From NCBI GenBank assembly GCA_025361465.1, contig JANYAG010000047.1, positions 1-29,044 on the forward strand: 29,044 nt of DNA, in the 5' to 3' direction. The translations under genes were made by a program, and so were the position numbers. The stretch comes from Gemmatimonadota bacterium (GTDB taxonomy: Bacteria; Gemmatimonadota; Gemmatimonadetes; Gemmatimonadales; GWC2-71-9). This document shows, in pieces, positions 15,014 through 23,092 of this stretch. The notes below the pieces were generated by a model that saw nothing but the letters and a program-made list of their open reading frames with translations, made no database searches and was not told the DNA's origin. The number at the start of each line of letters is the position of its first letter. The first letter of the stretch is position 1.

Positions 15014-15468
15014 CCGCCCACTCCGGCGATTCGGTGCAGGTGCCGGTGAATCCGCTCCTGCGCGACGGCATTCCGCACGGCAACGAAGATGGTATCGTCG
15101 CCGGCGAGCGTTCCCACGATCTCCGGCCAGGCCAGCAGGTCGAGCGCACTCCCGACGCGTTGCGCCTCGCCGGGCGGCGTGTGCAGCACCAGCATGGCGT
15201 CGCCAGCCCGGTCCACCGACAGCAGGGATTCCGCCAACCGCCGCTCGTTGGGATCGGTGATGTCGCGCAGGTGCGCGGCCGCGGGACGCTGGTAGATCCC
15301 CTCCGCCTTCACGAGCCCGAGCGTGGCGATGTCGCGGCTCACCGAACTCTGCGTCACCTCCCAGCCTTCCTGCGCCAGCGCCTCGGCGAGTTCCTCCTGC
15401 GTGCGCAACGGTCGCGTCGCGACGAGTTCGAGGATCTTGAGGTGACGCTTGCTCCGCTCCTGGCTCAT
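15004..15468 (-). CDS. argR: Arginine repressor ArgR
   Basis: The 154-residue protein has the two-domain ArgR layout. The N-terminal winged helix has 'RHLKILELVATRPLRTQEEL' and the recognition helix 'QSSVSRDIATLGLVK' (residues about 40-54). The C-terminal hexamerisation and arginine-binding domain has 'PEIVGTLAGDDTIFVAVRN', where the GT-x-AGDD core binds L-arginine. It is the last gene of the arginine operon; its ATG overlaps the argH stop (ATGA). It is expected to sense arginine and repress the operon through the inverted repeat at the argG start. Position at the distal end of the operon gives negative autoregulation. Confidence 0.93.
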   Translation of the reverse strand: MSQERSKRHLKILELVATRPLRTQEELAEALAQEGWEVTQSSVSRDIATLGLVKAEGIYQRPAAAHLRDITDPNERRLAESLLSVDRAGDAMLVLHTPPGEAQRVGSALDLLAWPEIVGTLAGDDTIFVAVRNAVAQERIHRHLHRIAGVGGAG

Positions 15469-16841
15469 CGCGGGCTTCCCTTGGCAAGCCGCGCCAGTGC
15501 ACGATCGAACTTCTTCCGGCGGCGATCGTTCCAGTGCATCGTGCGGCGGATCCGCGCCCGCAGCGACGCGATCGGCAGGTTTCCGATGCCGCCGGGAGTC
15601 TTCCGGGCGGCGAGCAATGCCGCCGGCGCCAGCGATGGCATCGCCTCGCCCCGCTTGAGTTCGGCTGCCACCTCGCGGTAGGCCGCGCGGAACGGCTGCC
15701 CAGCCCGCACCCGGCGCATCACCTCATCGGTCGCCAGCACCTCGCCCCGCAAGGCATGGCGCCCGGCCTTGGCGTTCACTCCGAGCCGGGGAATCGCGGC
15801 GGCCAGCATGGCCAGCATTTCGGTGGTGCGATCAAGGCCGCGGAAGAGTGGCGCCTTGAGGAACTGGAAGTCGCGGTGGTAACCGCCCGCCAGCTTTCCC
15901 TTGATCGACATTACGGTCATCAGGTCGCCCTCAACGGCGGCCGCGCGGGCACGCGTCAGTTCGAACAGGTCCGGGTTCCGCTTCTGCGGCATGATACTCG
16001 AGCCGGTCGAGAGCGCCGCAGGCAGTTCCAGCCAGCCGAACTCGTCGGCCGAGAAGAGGATCACATCGCTGGCGAGCTTCGAGCATTCGTGGCCCGCTTC
16101 GGCACACCACCAGAGCACCGCTGCTTCGAGCCGCCCGCGACCGTTCTGCACCGTCGTGACCACCTCATCGAATCCTTCGAAGCCGAGCGCCTTCGCGGCC
16201 GCATCACGTGAGAGCGGCAGCGGCACCCCGTACCCTGCCGCACTGCCAAGTGGCGAGCGATCGAGGCGCGGCCAGAAGCCCGCGATCGCATCGGCAGCGT
16301 CGAGCAGTCCCTCGGCGTACCCTGCCGCCCATAGCCCGGCGGAGGATGGCATCGCCACCCGTTGGTGCGTGTATCCCGGCCAGAGGACGCGACGGTGCTC
16401 GGCCGCGAAGTCGATCAACCGCTCGGCCAGGCCGCCCATCTGCGCGTGCAGCGTGAGCACCCGGTCCTTGAGGAAGAGCCGCAGGTCGGTGGCGACCTGA
16501 TCGTTGCGCGAGCGACCGGCATGCAGCCGCTCGCCGATGTCGCCGAAGCGCCGCGTCAGCCAGAACTCGATGGCGCTGTGGCCGTCCTCGTGCTGCGAGC
16601 CGATGGTCAGGGTGCCGGCGTCGATTGCCTTCAGCGCGCTGCGGAGCGCCGAGCGCATGGCGGCGCGTTCCCGGGTCGAGATGATCCCGCCTGCGGCCAG
16701 GGCCTCAACATGGCCAAGGGAGCCGATGACATCCCAGCGGAGCAGTCGGGTGTCCACCTCGCGGTCATCGGCCACGGTATAGGCAAGCATCATGGCATCG
16801 GGCTTGGCGCCCGGAGACCAGAGCGTTTCGGAGCGGCTCAT
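15465..16841 (-). CDS. argH: Argininosuccinate lyase
   Basis: This 458-residue enzyme splits argininosuccinate into arginine and fumarate, the last step of the pathway. The fumarase/aspartase-superfamily signature 'GSSIMPQKRNPD' is present, with the mobile catalytic Ser. 'HAGRSRNDQVATDLRLF' and 'WPGYTHQRVAMPSS' form the other conserved blocks, with the catalytic His in TH. The length agrees with the family. The ATG at 16841 overlaps the argE stop (ATGA), and its own stop overlaps argR. The C-terminal tail is Arg/Lys rich (RRTMHWNDRRRKKFDRALARL) and specific to this protein. Confidence 0.95.
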   Translation of the reverse strand: MSRSETLWSPGAKPDAMMLAYTVADDREVDTRLLRWDVIGSLGHVEALAAGGIISTRERAAMRSALRSALKAIDAGTLTIGSQHEDGHSAIEFWLTRRFGDIGERLHAGRSRNDQVATDLRLFLKDRVLTLHAQMGGLAERLIDFAAEHRRVLWPGYTHQRVAMPSSAGLWAAGYAEGLLDAADAIAGFWPRLDRSPLGSAAGYGVPLPLSRDAAAKALGFEGFDEVVTTVQNGRGRLEAAVLWWCAEAGHECSKLASDVILFSADEFGWLELPAALSTGSSIMPQKRNPDLFELTRARAAAVEGDLMTVMSIKGKLAGGYHRDFQFLKAPLFRGLDRTTEMLAMLAAAIPRLGVNAKAGRHALRGEVLATDEVMRRVRAGQPFRAAYREVAAELKRGEAMPSLAPAALLAARKTPGGIGNLPIASLRARIRRTMHWNDRRRKKFDRALARLAKGSPR

Positions 16842-17911
16842 GAGAGGTACTCCTGGGCGACCTGCGCGTAGAACGCCCGCGCGGCCGTCACTTCAGGGAG
16901 ATCGACGAACTCATCCGACGTGTGCGAGCGCCGCGAGGTGCCCGGCCCGGCCTTGATGACATCGAGATGCCGGAGGAAGCACCAGTCCGAGCAGGTGGGC
17001 GATCCGTAGGTCGTGGCGTTCGGCGCGATCCGCCTGGCCGCGGCGAGCAATCGCGACCCCGCCGGCGTCTCGCACGGCACCAGCCGCTTCGAGGTCACAA
17101 TCACTTCGCACGACAGCCGCGCCTTCAGGGCGGCCTCGAGTTCATCGTGCGGCCACAGCGGTGTCGAACGCACATCGAGCACCGCCTTGGCCAGCGGGGG
17201 CGTCACGTTGCGGGAGACGCCTGCCTCGAGCATCGTCGGCGTGGCGGTGGTGACGCCGAGGACCGGATGCACCCGCTCCGCTACGACGCCTTCCAGCTGG
17301 ACGATCGCCCGGGCAAGGGCAGTGATGGCATTTGCGTGGTGGCCGTCGGCGGCGTACCCGGCATGATGCTGGTCGCCGTGGGCCACCAGGTCGACCATCA
17401 TCAGGCCACGCTGCGCGATCGCCAGCTGGAGGGAGGTCGGTTCACCCACGATCGCGGCGTCGAGTCGGCCGGCGCGTTCCACCGCCGCCGGCATCGTGGC
17501 GTTGCGCGTCTCCTCACCGTAGGAGAAGATCGCCAGCAGGCGACCCTTGAGCACGACGCGCTGGTGCGCCAGGTCGATGAGGGCGTGCAGCATCGCGCTC
17601 ACCGACGCCTTGGCGTCGCCGGAACCGCGGCCGTAGAGTCGCTCTCCCTCGATGACCGGATCAAAGGGATCACGGGTCCAGCCGTCTCCTGGCGGCACCA
17701 CGTCGAGGTGCGATGCCAGCACCAGCGTCGGCCCCGCCGCCTCGTCACCCACGCTGACGCGGACGCTCGTGTCGTCGCGAACGACGTCGAGCCCCGCGCG
17801 GTGCGCGTACTCCGCGACAAACTCCGCGGCCCCGGCTTCGTCCCCGCTGATCGACGGGATCGCCACCAGGTCGCGGAGGAACGAAACCTCAGTCGGCCAG
17901 GTCGACGCCAA
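16838..17911 (-). CDS. argE: M20 metallopeptidase, ArgE type: probable N-acyl-citrulline/ornithine deacylase
   Basis: This 357-residue protein belongs to the M20/ArgE-DapE family. It shows 'LASHLDVVPPGDGW' (His and Asp metal ligands), 'LYGRGSGDAKASV' (bridging Asp), 'FSYGEETRNATM' (Glu-Glu: catalytic base and ligand), 'IVGEPTSL' and a C-terminal 'SHTSDEFVD' (His ligand). Next to an N-acylornithine transcarbamylase it most likely removes the acyl group from N-acyl-citrulline, as known for the Xanthomonas and Bacteroides pathways. The start is TTG at 17911, 23 nt inside argB, supported by AAAGGAGAAGG roughly 9-12 nt upstream. The acyl group, acetyl or succinyl, is not decided by this sequence. 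Confidence 0.87.
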   Translation of the reverse strand: MASTWPTEVSFLRDLVAIPSISGDEAGAAEFVAEYAHRAGLDVVRDDTSVRVSVGDEAAGPTLVLASHLDVVPPGDGWTRDPFDPVIEGERLYGRGSGDAKASVSAMLHALIDLAHQRVVLKGRLLAIFSYGEETRNATMPAAVERAGRLDAAIVGEPTSLQLAIAQRGLMMVDLVAHGDQHHAGYAADGHHANAITALARAIVQLEGVVAERVHPVLGVTTATPTMLEAGVSRNVTPPLAKAVLDVRSTPLWPHDELEAALKARLSCEVIVTSKRLVPCETPAGSRLLAAARRIAPNATTYGSPTCSDWCFLRHLDVIKAGPGTSRRSHTSDEFVDLPEVTAARAFYAQVAQEYLS

Positions 17912-18824
17912 GGTAGGTCGCCTTCTCCTTTCGTCCCACGATCATGGTGCCGCAACCGGAGCCGGTGAACATCTCGAGCAGCAAAGCGTCCGGCACCCGG
18001 CCATCGATGATGTGCGTGCGCTCAACGCCGCTCGTCGCTGCGCGGATGCACGCCTCGACCTTCGGCCGCATCCCGCCCGCCAGCGCCCCGCTCGCCATCA
18101 GCTCGGCGAGATCATCGGGATCGGCGAAGGTGACCAGCGTGGCCGGATCGGTGCGATCGCGCAACACGCCCGGCGCCCCGGTGAGGAAGATCAGTTTCTG
18201 GGCCTTCAACGCGATCGCCAGCGCTTCCGCCACGGTGTCGGCGTTGACGTTGTAGACGTTGCCATCGGGGTCGCCGGCCAGCGACGACACCACCGGCACG
18301 AAGCGGGCGTCGAGCAGGGTGGTGAGGACCCTCGGATCGACGCGATCGATGTCGCCGACATGGCCGTAATCGACCATGCGCTCGACCCCGGCGTCATCGA
18401 CGACGCGGACCGGCGGCCGCCGATGGGCGGTGAGGAGGTCGCCGTCGACCCCGGAGATTCCGGCAGCCTGGACCCCATGCTGATGGAGCGCCGACACCAG
18501 CTCGGTGCTGAGCAGGCCGCGGTAGACCATCTTCACGACGTCGAGGGTCTCGTCGTCGGTGACGCGCCGGCCGGCGACCAGTTCCGAGGTGAGGCCTAGT
18601 CGAGTGGAGAGCGCCGTCGCCTGCGGCCCGCCACCATGCACCACGACCAGCCGGATCGACAGCGATGACAGCAGCGCCAGTTGTCCGGCGACCTGGTCGA
18701 GTTGGTGCTGGTCGGCGAGCACCTCGCCTCCGAGCTTGACCACGAAGACGTGATCGCGGTAGGCGCGAACATAGCGGAGCGCGCCCTTGAGCCCGGCAAT
18801 GCCCTTCGAGGTGTCAATAGCCAT
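17889..18824 (-). CDS. argB: N-acylglutamate kinase (ArgB)
   Basis: This 311-residue member of the amino-acid kinase family phosphorylates N-acyl-L-glutamate at the gamma carboxyl. Visible motifs are 'VVKLGGEVL' (Lys30 and Gly-Gly of the phosphate site), 'VVHGGGPQ' (62-68), 'VYNVNADTVAEALA' (substrate site) and 'LIFLTGAPGVLRD'. A 'GALAGGMRPKVEACIRA' block with the conserved Lys follows. No GNAT domain is fused, unlike the bifunctional Xanthomonas enzyme. The ATG at 18824 has GGAGA at 7 nt; a TTG at 18836 is less likely. It overlaps argF' by 11 nt. Whether it takes acetyl- or succinylglutamate follows from the pathway argument at argF'. Confidence 0.92.
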   Translation of the reverse strand: MAIDTSKGIAGLKGALRYVRAYRDHVFVVKLGGEVLADQHQLDQVAGQLALLSSLSIRLVVVHGGGPQATALSTRLGLTSELVAGRRVTDDETLDVVKMVYRGLLSTELVSALHQHGVQAAGISGVDGDLLTAHRRPPVRVVDDAGVERMVDYGHVGDIDRVDPRVLTTLLDARFVPVVSSLAGDPDGNVYNVNADTVAEALAIALKAQKLIFLTGAPGVLRDRTDPATLVTFADPDDLAELMASGALAGGMRPKVEACIRAATSGVERTHIIDGRVPDALLLEMFTGSGCGTMIVGRKEKATYLGVDLAD

Positions 18825-19836
18825 TTCGGTCTCCAATGAGTTCCAGCATCAACGCCCGCTGCACATGCAACCGGTTCTCCGCCTCGTCGATCACCGCGCT
18901 GTTGGGGCCATCGAGCACCTCGCCATCGATCTCGACATTGCGCCGGACCGGCAGGCAGTGCATCGCGATCCCCCGTCCCCCGGCCGTCGTGCCCATGCGC
19001 GGCTGGGTCAGTCGCCAGTCACGCTTACCCTCCCGCAGGGATCGCTCGGCGTCGGGCGTGCCGAAGTGCAGCAGGGATCCCCACGACTTGGGGTACACCA
19101 CGTGCGCGCCGGCGATCGCCCCGGCGAGGTCGTCGGTGACCTGCAGGGAACCGCCGCGGCCCTTCGCCAACGACTCGATGGCGCGGTAGTCGTCGGGATC
19201 GAGGTCGTACCCGGCTGGACGCGCGATGGTGATCTCCATGCCGAGATGGGCGGCGGCAATGGCCGCACTGGCCGGGACCGCGGTCGGCAGCGCCTTGGGG
19301 TGCCACGCCCACATCAGCACGAAGCGCTTGCGCGCGGTCTCGCCCAGGTGCTCGCGGATCGTCAGCGCATCGGCAAGCCCCTGGCAGGGGTGGCGTCGCG
19401 ACGATTCCAGGTTGATCACCGGCTTGTCGCAGTAACGCGCGAAGTTGCGGATCGTGCGGTCCTCCCGCTCGACCGCCCAGTCCGTCCCCTTGGGAAAGCT
19501 CCGCACCGCCAGCGCATCGGCATAGCGTCCCAGCACCCGCGCCATCTCGATGATGTGCTCGACGGTGGCGCCATCCATCACGGTGTCGAGCTCGGTCTCG
19601 AGCGCCCAGCTCCCCTTGCCCGGTTCGAGATTCAGCGCATGGCCGCCGTGGAGAAACATCGCCGTCTCCATCGAGGCCCGGGTGCGCAGCGACGGGTCCA
19701 TGAACACCATCGCGAGGACCTTCTTGACCAGGCCGCCTTCGATTTCGCCGCGCTTGCAGCGAACCGCAAGCGCGAGCAGATGGTCGATCGCCTCGGGCGA
19801 CCACTCTTCCATCGCCAGGAAGTCGCGCTTGCTCAT
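18814..19836 (-). CDS. argF': N-acylornithine carbamoyltransferase, predicted N-succinylornithine type
   Basis: The 340-residue protein aligns without gaps over its first ~145 residues (by memory) with Xanthomonas AOTCase and, in several blocks, more closely with Bacteroides SOTCase. Carbamoyl phosphate loop: 'DPSLRTRAS' (47-55). 'RHPCQGLAD' (about 148-156) and 'MHCLPVRRN' (292-300) are the second substrate blocks, and 'ENRLHVQRALM' is the family C-terminus. It is not an ordinary OTCase. Position 92, Glu in acetyl enzymes and Pro in the succinyl enzyme, is Val here (GTC at 19561-19563). Position 302, the carboxylated Lys in Xanthomonas, is Glu. Published Xanthomonas E92V changes the enzyme to succinylornithine use. 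The true start MSKRDF overlaps argD (ATGA). Confidence 0.9.
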   Translation of the reverse strand: MSKRDFLAMEEWSPEAIDHLLALAVRCKRGEIEGGLVKKVLAMVFMDPSLRTRASMETAMFLHGGHALNLEPGKGSWALETELDTVMDGATVEHIIEMARVLGRYADALAVRSFPKGTDWAVEREDRTIRNFARYCDKPVINLESSRRHPCQGLADALTIREHLGETARKRFVLMWAWHPKALPTAVPASAAIAAAHLGMEITIARPAGYDLDPDDYRAIESLAKGRGGSLQVTDDLAGAIAGAHVVYPKSWGSLLHFGTPDAERSLREGKRDWRLTQPRMGTTAGGRGIAMHCLPVRRNVEIDGEVLDGPNSAVIDEAENRLHVQRALMLELIGDRNGY

Positions 19837-20987
19837 GTCAGCACCGCCTGCAGGCCGCGAAGCAGGAGATCCGCCTCGTCCCTCGCAAAGGAGAGTGGTG
19901 GGAGCAGGCGCAACGTCATCGGATCGGTCGAGGTGCCGGTCAGGATCCGATACTGCCAGAGCGCGCGCTGGACATCGGCGGCCGGGCAATCGAGTTCAAG
20001 GCCAAGGAGGAATCCCCGGCCATGCACCCGCACCACATGCGGCAACGTGGTGGCAGCCCCGGCGATTTGCGCACTGACCTGCCGAACATTGGCGAGCAAT
20101 CCCTCGCGTTCGATGACGCCGATATTCGCCAGCGCCGCCGCACACGGCACCGGGCCGCCGCCGAAGGTCGACCCCAGGTCACCCACCGTGATGTCATCGA
20201 CGAGCGAGGGAAGGCAGAGCACAGCACCGATCGGCAGCCCGGCGGCCAGCCCCTTTGCCATTGCGATCGAATCGGGAATCACGCCGAAGCTCTCCGCCGC
20301 CGTGAACGTGCCGAGACGGCCCACGCCGCACTGCACCTCGTCGAACAAGAGCTTCGCCCCGGTGCGATCGCAGATGGCCCGAGCCGCCTGGAGAAACTCC
20401 ACCGTGGCACTGCGCGCACCGCTGAAGCCCTGCACCGGCTCGATCAGCACGGCGGCGATGGTGTCATCCACCGCCGCCGTCAGGGCGGCGATGTCGTTGA
20501 ACGGCACCTTGCGCGACAGCGGCATCCCGGCGCGGCGAGCGCCGGCTTCGTACTTGGCGCCATCGGTGCAGGCCAGGGTCGCGACGCTGCGGCCATGCCA
20601 GCCACCGAGCATCGAGACGACGCCCTGCCGTCCGGTCTTGCGTCGGGCCAGTCCCAGCTGGTTCTCGTTGGCCTCCGCGCCGGAATTGCAGAAGAAGACC
20701 TTGCCCAGCGGATCAGGCGCCAGCCGCGCCAGGGTTGCCGCCAGCTGCTCGCGCCCGGCATGGGGCACCGCGGTGGAGTAGAAGATCAGCCGCGCAGCCT
20801 GCTCCGCGATGGCGGCCACCACGTCGGGATGGGCATGCCCCGAACTCGCCACCGCGTGCCCGCCATAGGCATCGAGCCACTCATGACCCTCTTCATCGAC
20901 GAGCCACGACCCGTGCCCGGCAACCGCACGGAGCGGAAAGGTCGCATACACGGGCAGCAGTGCCGGTCCATCGGTCGCGCTCAGCAT
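19833..20987 (-). CDS. argD: N-acylornithine aminotransferase (class III PLP enzyme)
   Basis: This 384-residue class-III aminotransferase converts N-acylglutamate semialdehyde to N-acylornithine with glutamate as amino donor. Features: 'GHAHPDVVAAIAEQA', 'VFFCNSGAEANENQLGLARR' (PLP phosphate and substrate loop), 'LLFDEVQCGVGRLG' (Asp that binds the pyridine N), and 'SIAMAKGLAAGLPIGAV' with the Schiff-base Lys245. 'GSTFGGGPVPCAAALANI' follows. The start ATG at 20987 lies 7 nt inside the end of argC. The length is slightly under the usual ~400. It could also act on the succinylated intermediate; the PLP site does not decide this. Confidence 0.92.
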   Translation of the reverse strand: MLSATDGPALLPVYATFPLRAVAGHGSWLVDEEGHEWLDAYGGHAVASSGHAHPDVVAAIAEQAARLIFYSTAVPHAGREQLAATLARLAPDPLGKVFFCNSGAEANENQLGLARRKTGRQGVVSMLGGWHGRSVATLACTDGAKYEAGARRAGMPLSRKVPFNDIAALTAAVDDTIAAVLIEPVQGFSGARSATVEFLQAARAICDRTGAKLLFDEVQCGVGRLGTFTAAESFGVIPDSIAMAKGLAAGLPIGAVLCLPSLVDDITVGDLGSTFGGGPVPCAAALANIGVIEREGLLANVRQVSAQIAGAATTLPHVVRVHGRGFLLGLELDCPAADVQRALWQYRILTGTSTDPMTLRLLPPLSFARDEADLLLRGLQAVLT

Positions 20988-22006
20988 GGAAACGGCCCCG
21001 GTGCAAGGAGTCCCGCGCGCTCATCGGTGCCCAGCGCCAGGTTCATCGCCTGGACGGCCTGGCCCCCAGCGCCCTTGATGAGATTGTCGATCACGCACAT
21101 CACCTGCACCTCACGCCCGTCGGATGAGGCCGCCGCGTGGAGCAGCGCCATGTTGCTGCCGATGACATGGGTCAGCTCCGGCGGATCGTCGAGCACCCGC
21201 ACGAAGGGCCGGCCGGCAAACCGTTGCCGCACGACTGCACCGGGATCGAACACCGGTTCGCTGAGCGGCACGTGCAGCGTGGCGTGAATGCCGCGAACCC
21301 AGGGACCGGAGTGGCACATCAGCCGGGCGTGCGCGGCAGGATCCCGGCGCCATTCGCGCCACTGCTCGAGCACCTCGCCCTCATGACGATGCCCCATCAC
21401 CCCGTAGGCGAACATGTTGTTCGCCCGCTCGGGATGGTGGGTCGTCGGCCGCGGCGTCTGCCCGGCCCCACTCGATCCGGTCACGGCGAAGACGGCCGGT
21501 GCGGCGGCGAGCGGCAGGTCGGCCACGGCGTACAGGGCCAGCTGGGCCGCGGTGGCGAAACACCCCGGCGCCGCGATGGCCTTGGCGCCATGCAGCCCGG
21601 TACCGACGACGTCGGCGAGGCCGTAGCGGAAGCGATGCACCATCTCGGGCGCCTGGTGCGGACCGTAATGGAGGTCGTGCAGCTTCCCGTCGTGAATCCG
21701 GAAATCCGCCGCCAGGTCGATAATCATCCCCGGCCCGGCATCGACCACGGCACCCATCACCTGCGACGACTCACCGTGCTCGAGCGCAAGGAACACCACA
21801 TCCTTGCCCCGGGCGGTGTCGCCCGGCGCATGCGCGCCGAAGCGCGCGTTGGTGAGCAGCGCCAGCGCCGGATGCAATTCGGCGATCGGCTTGCCGGCCT
21901 GCGAACGCGACGTCGCCGTCACCTCGGTCACGTCAGGGTGCTGCAGGACCAGGCGGAGCAGCTCGCCGCCGACGTATCCGGCGGCCCCCAGCACGGCGAC
22001 CTTCAC
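20981..22006 (-). CDS. argC: N-acyl-gamma-glutamyl-phosphate reductase
   Basis: This 341-residue enzyme reduces N-acylglutamyl phosphate with NADPH to the semialdehyde. The N-terminus has the Rossmann motif 'VLGAAGYVGGELLRL'. The catalytic Cys149 is in 'AAPGCFATA', the ArgC signature, with Phe after Cys as in Bacteroidetes enzymes. 'TGSSGAGQTPRP' and 'HPERANNMFAYGVMGHRHEGEV' are the substrate-binding loop and conserved His region. The start codon is GTG at 22006; it overlaps the stop of the orphan P-loop gene by 4 nt (GTGA). The protein has the normal length of the ~340-residue ArgC class. Confidence 0.93.
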   Translation of the reverse strand: MKVAVLGAAGYVGGELLRLVLQHPDVTEVTATSRSQAGKPIAELHPALALLTNARFGAHAPGDTARGKDVVFLALEHGESSQVMGAVVDAGPGMIIDLAADFRIHDGKLHDLHYGPHQAPEMVHRFRYGLADVVGTGLHGAKAIAAPGCFATAAQLALYAVADLPLAAAPAVFAVTGSSGAGQTPRPTTHHPERANNMFAYGVMGHRHEGEVLEQWREWRRDPAAHARLMCHSGPWVRGIHATLHVPLSEPVFDPGAVVRQRFAGRPFVRVLDDPPELTHVIGSNMALLHAAASSDGREVQVMCVIDNLIKGAGGQAVQAMNLALGTDERAGLLAPGPFPC

Positions 22007-23091
22007 GCGGCCGCTCCATTGATCACCCGCCAGCCTTCGATCGCCTCGCGCACCCGCTCGACCAGACCGTCGGCATCGCGCCGGGCATTGTGCGCCGCCA
22101 GCCCGAGTTCGGCCGTGATGTAATCACGGCCGACTTCGTTGTCCGTCGCGGGACCCGTGATGACCGTGATCGGCAGGCCGAACTCCTCGCGCATGAGCCG
22201 AAGGGCGCCCCAGCATCCCACCGGATCCGGGGCGGCCATCACAAACGCGGCGCCGAGACGCATCAGGTCGGGCGCGCGCAGGATGTCCTGCACACCGTAC
22301 TCACCGAGAATGCCGTCGCCCAGCTCGGCGACGATCACGTCCGGATGCGCCCCGCGCGGATCGGTCAGCCGGTTGAGGAGCCCGCGGGCCACCGGCACCG
22401 TCATCCCGGCGTGCGTACTCGCCGCGCCGGCGTCGTTGAACGTCAACGCCGCGATCGCGCCGGCGTCCTGCATCGAGAGCGCATCCCGCATCAGCGACAC
22501 CCCGGTGAGCTTCACGGCACCCACGCGGTAGCCACCGCGCGTCAGGCCGCGCACCAGCTCGGTCGCGGCCACTGTCTTGCCGGCATTCATGCAGGTGCCG
22601 GCGACGTACACCACCGGGACAGTGCAGCTGAGCACGTCGCTCGGAGGGACCGACCGGTCGCGGATATGCGCGGGGCGGCCGACTCGGTCGCCCAGTTCGG
22701 GAAACGCCAGCACGGCACCAAGCACTTCAGCGTCAAACGGGCGGCCGATTTCGGGATTCTGCGAGATGCAGCGCCCGAGGATGCCGCCGAGGTTGAGGAC
22801 GTTGATGGTGTCGCCCACCGCGATGGTCTTGGGCACGTCGCCGGCATAGCCACGCAGCGCACGGCGAATGCCCAATGTCCCGGCAAGGATGTCGCCGGCG
22901 CGCAGCGACACCATCCGCCCGAACACGTCCTCGACCGTGTTGTACGTTGTCTTGTCACTCAGCAGGCGCACCGCAAGGATGTATCCTTCGGCCGCGACGA
23001 TATCGTCGCCGATGATGATCTCCGGCGTGAGATTGGCGTTGCGGGTGGAGGACGAAATCCGGTCGAGCCGGATCCGGGTGGTCACGACCAT
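22003..23091 (-). CDS. Orphan P-loop protein in the arginine operon (MobB/BioD/DUF1611_C-like)
   Basis: The 362-residue soluble protein has no established function that I recognise. Residues about 1-150 are a beta-rich N-terminal domain ('IIIGDDIVAAEGYILAVRLL', 'GDTINVLNLGGILGRC'). From about 160 a P-loop domain begins with the Walker A GTCMNAGKT (165-173). 'VGAVKLTG', 'MQDAGAIAALTFNDAGAAST', 'VIVAELGDGILGEYGVQ' and 'ITGPATDNEVGRDYI' follow. The fold resembles SIMIBI-type P-loop proteins such as MobB, BioD and the DUF1611 C-terminal domain. The ATG at 23091 is 1 nt after the argG stop, and its stop overlaps argC, so co-translation is strong. The place between argG and argC suggests a role in arginine synthesis. 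Candidate roles are discussed in the findings. Confidence 0.8.
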   Translation of the reverse strand: MVVTTRIRLDRISSSTRNANLTPEIIIGDDIVAAEGYILAVRLLSDKTTYNTVEDVFGRMVSLRAGDILAGTLGIRRALRGYAGDVPKTIAVGDTINVLNLGGILGRCISQNPEIGRPFDAEVLGAVLAFPELGDRVGRPAHIRDRSVPPSDVLSCTVPVVYVAGTCMNAGKTVAATELVRGLTRGGYRVGAVKLTGVSLMRDALSMQDAGAIAALTFNDAGAASTHAGMTVPVARGLLNRLTDPRGAHPDVIVAELGDGILGEYGVQDILRAPDLMRLGAAFVMAAPDPVGCWGALRLMREEFGLPITVITGPATDNEVGRDYITAELGLAAHNARRDADGLVERVREAIEGWRVINGAAA

Positions 23092-23092
23092 C

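Noticed and set aside
18814..19836. Ordinary ornithine carbamoyltransferase
   Set aside because: The sequence matches the N-acylornithine branch (DPSLRTRAS, RHPCQGLAD, HCLPVRRN, ENRLHVQ), and an ArgE-type deacylase is in the same operon.
20022..21287. Plus-strand 421-codon open frame across argD and argC
   Set aside because: It is a shadow of two confirmed enzymes; His/Arg/Gly-rich composition and no motif.
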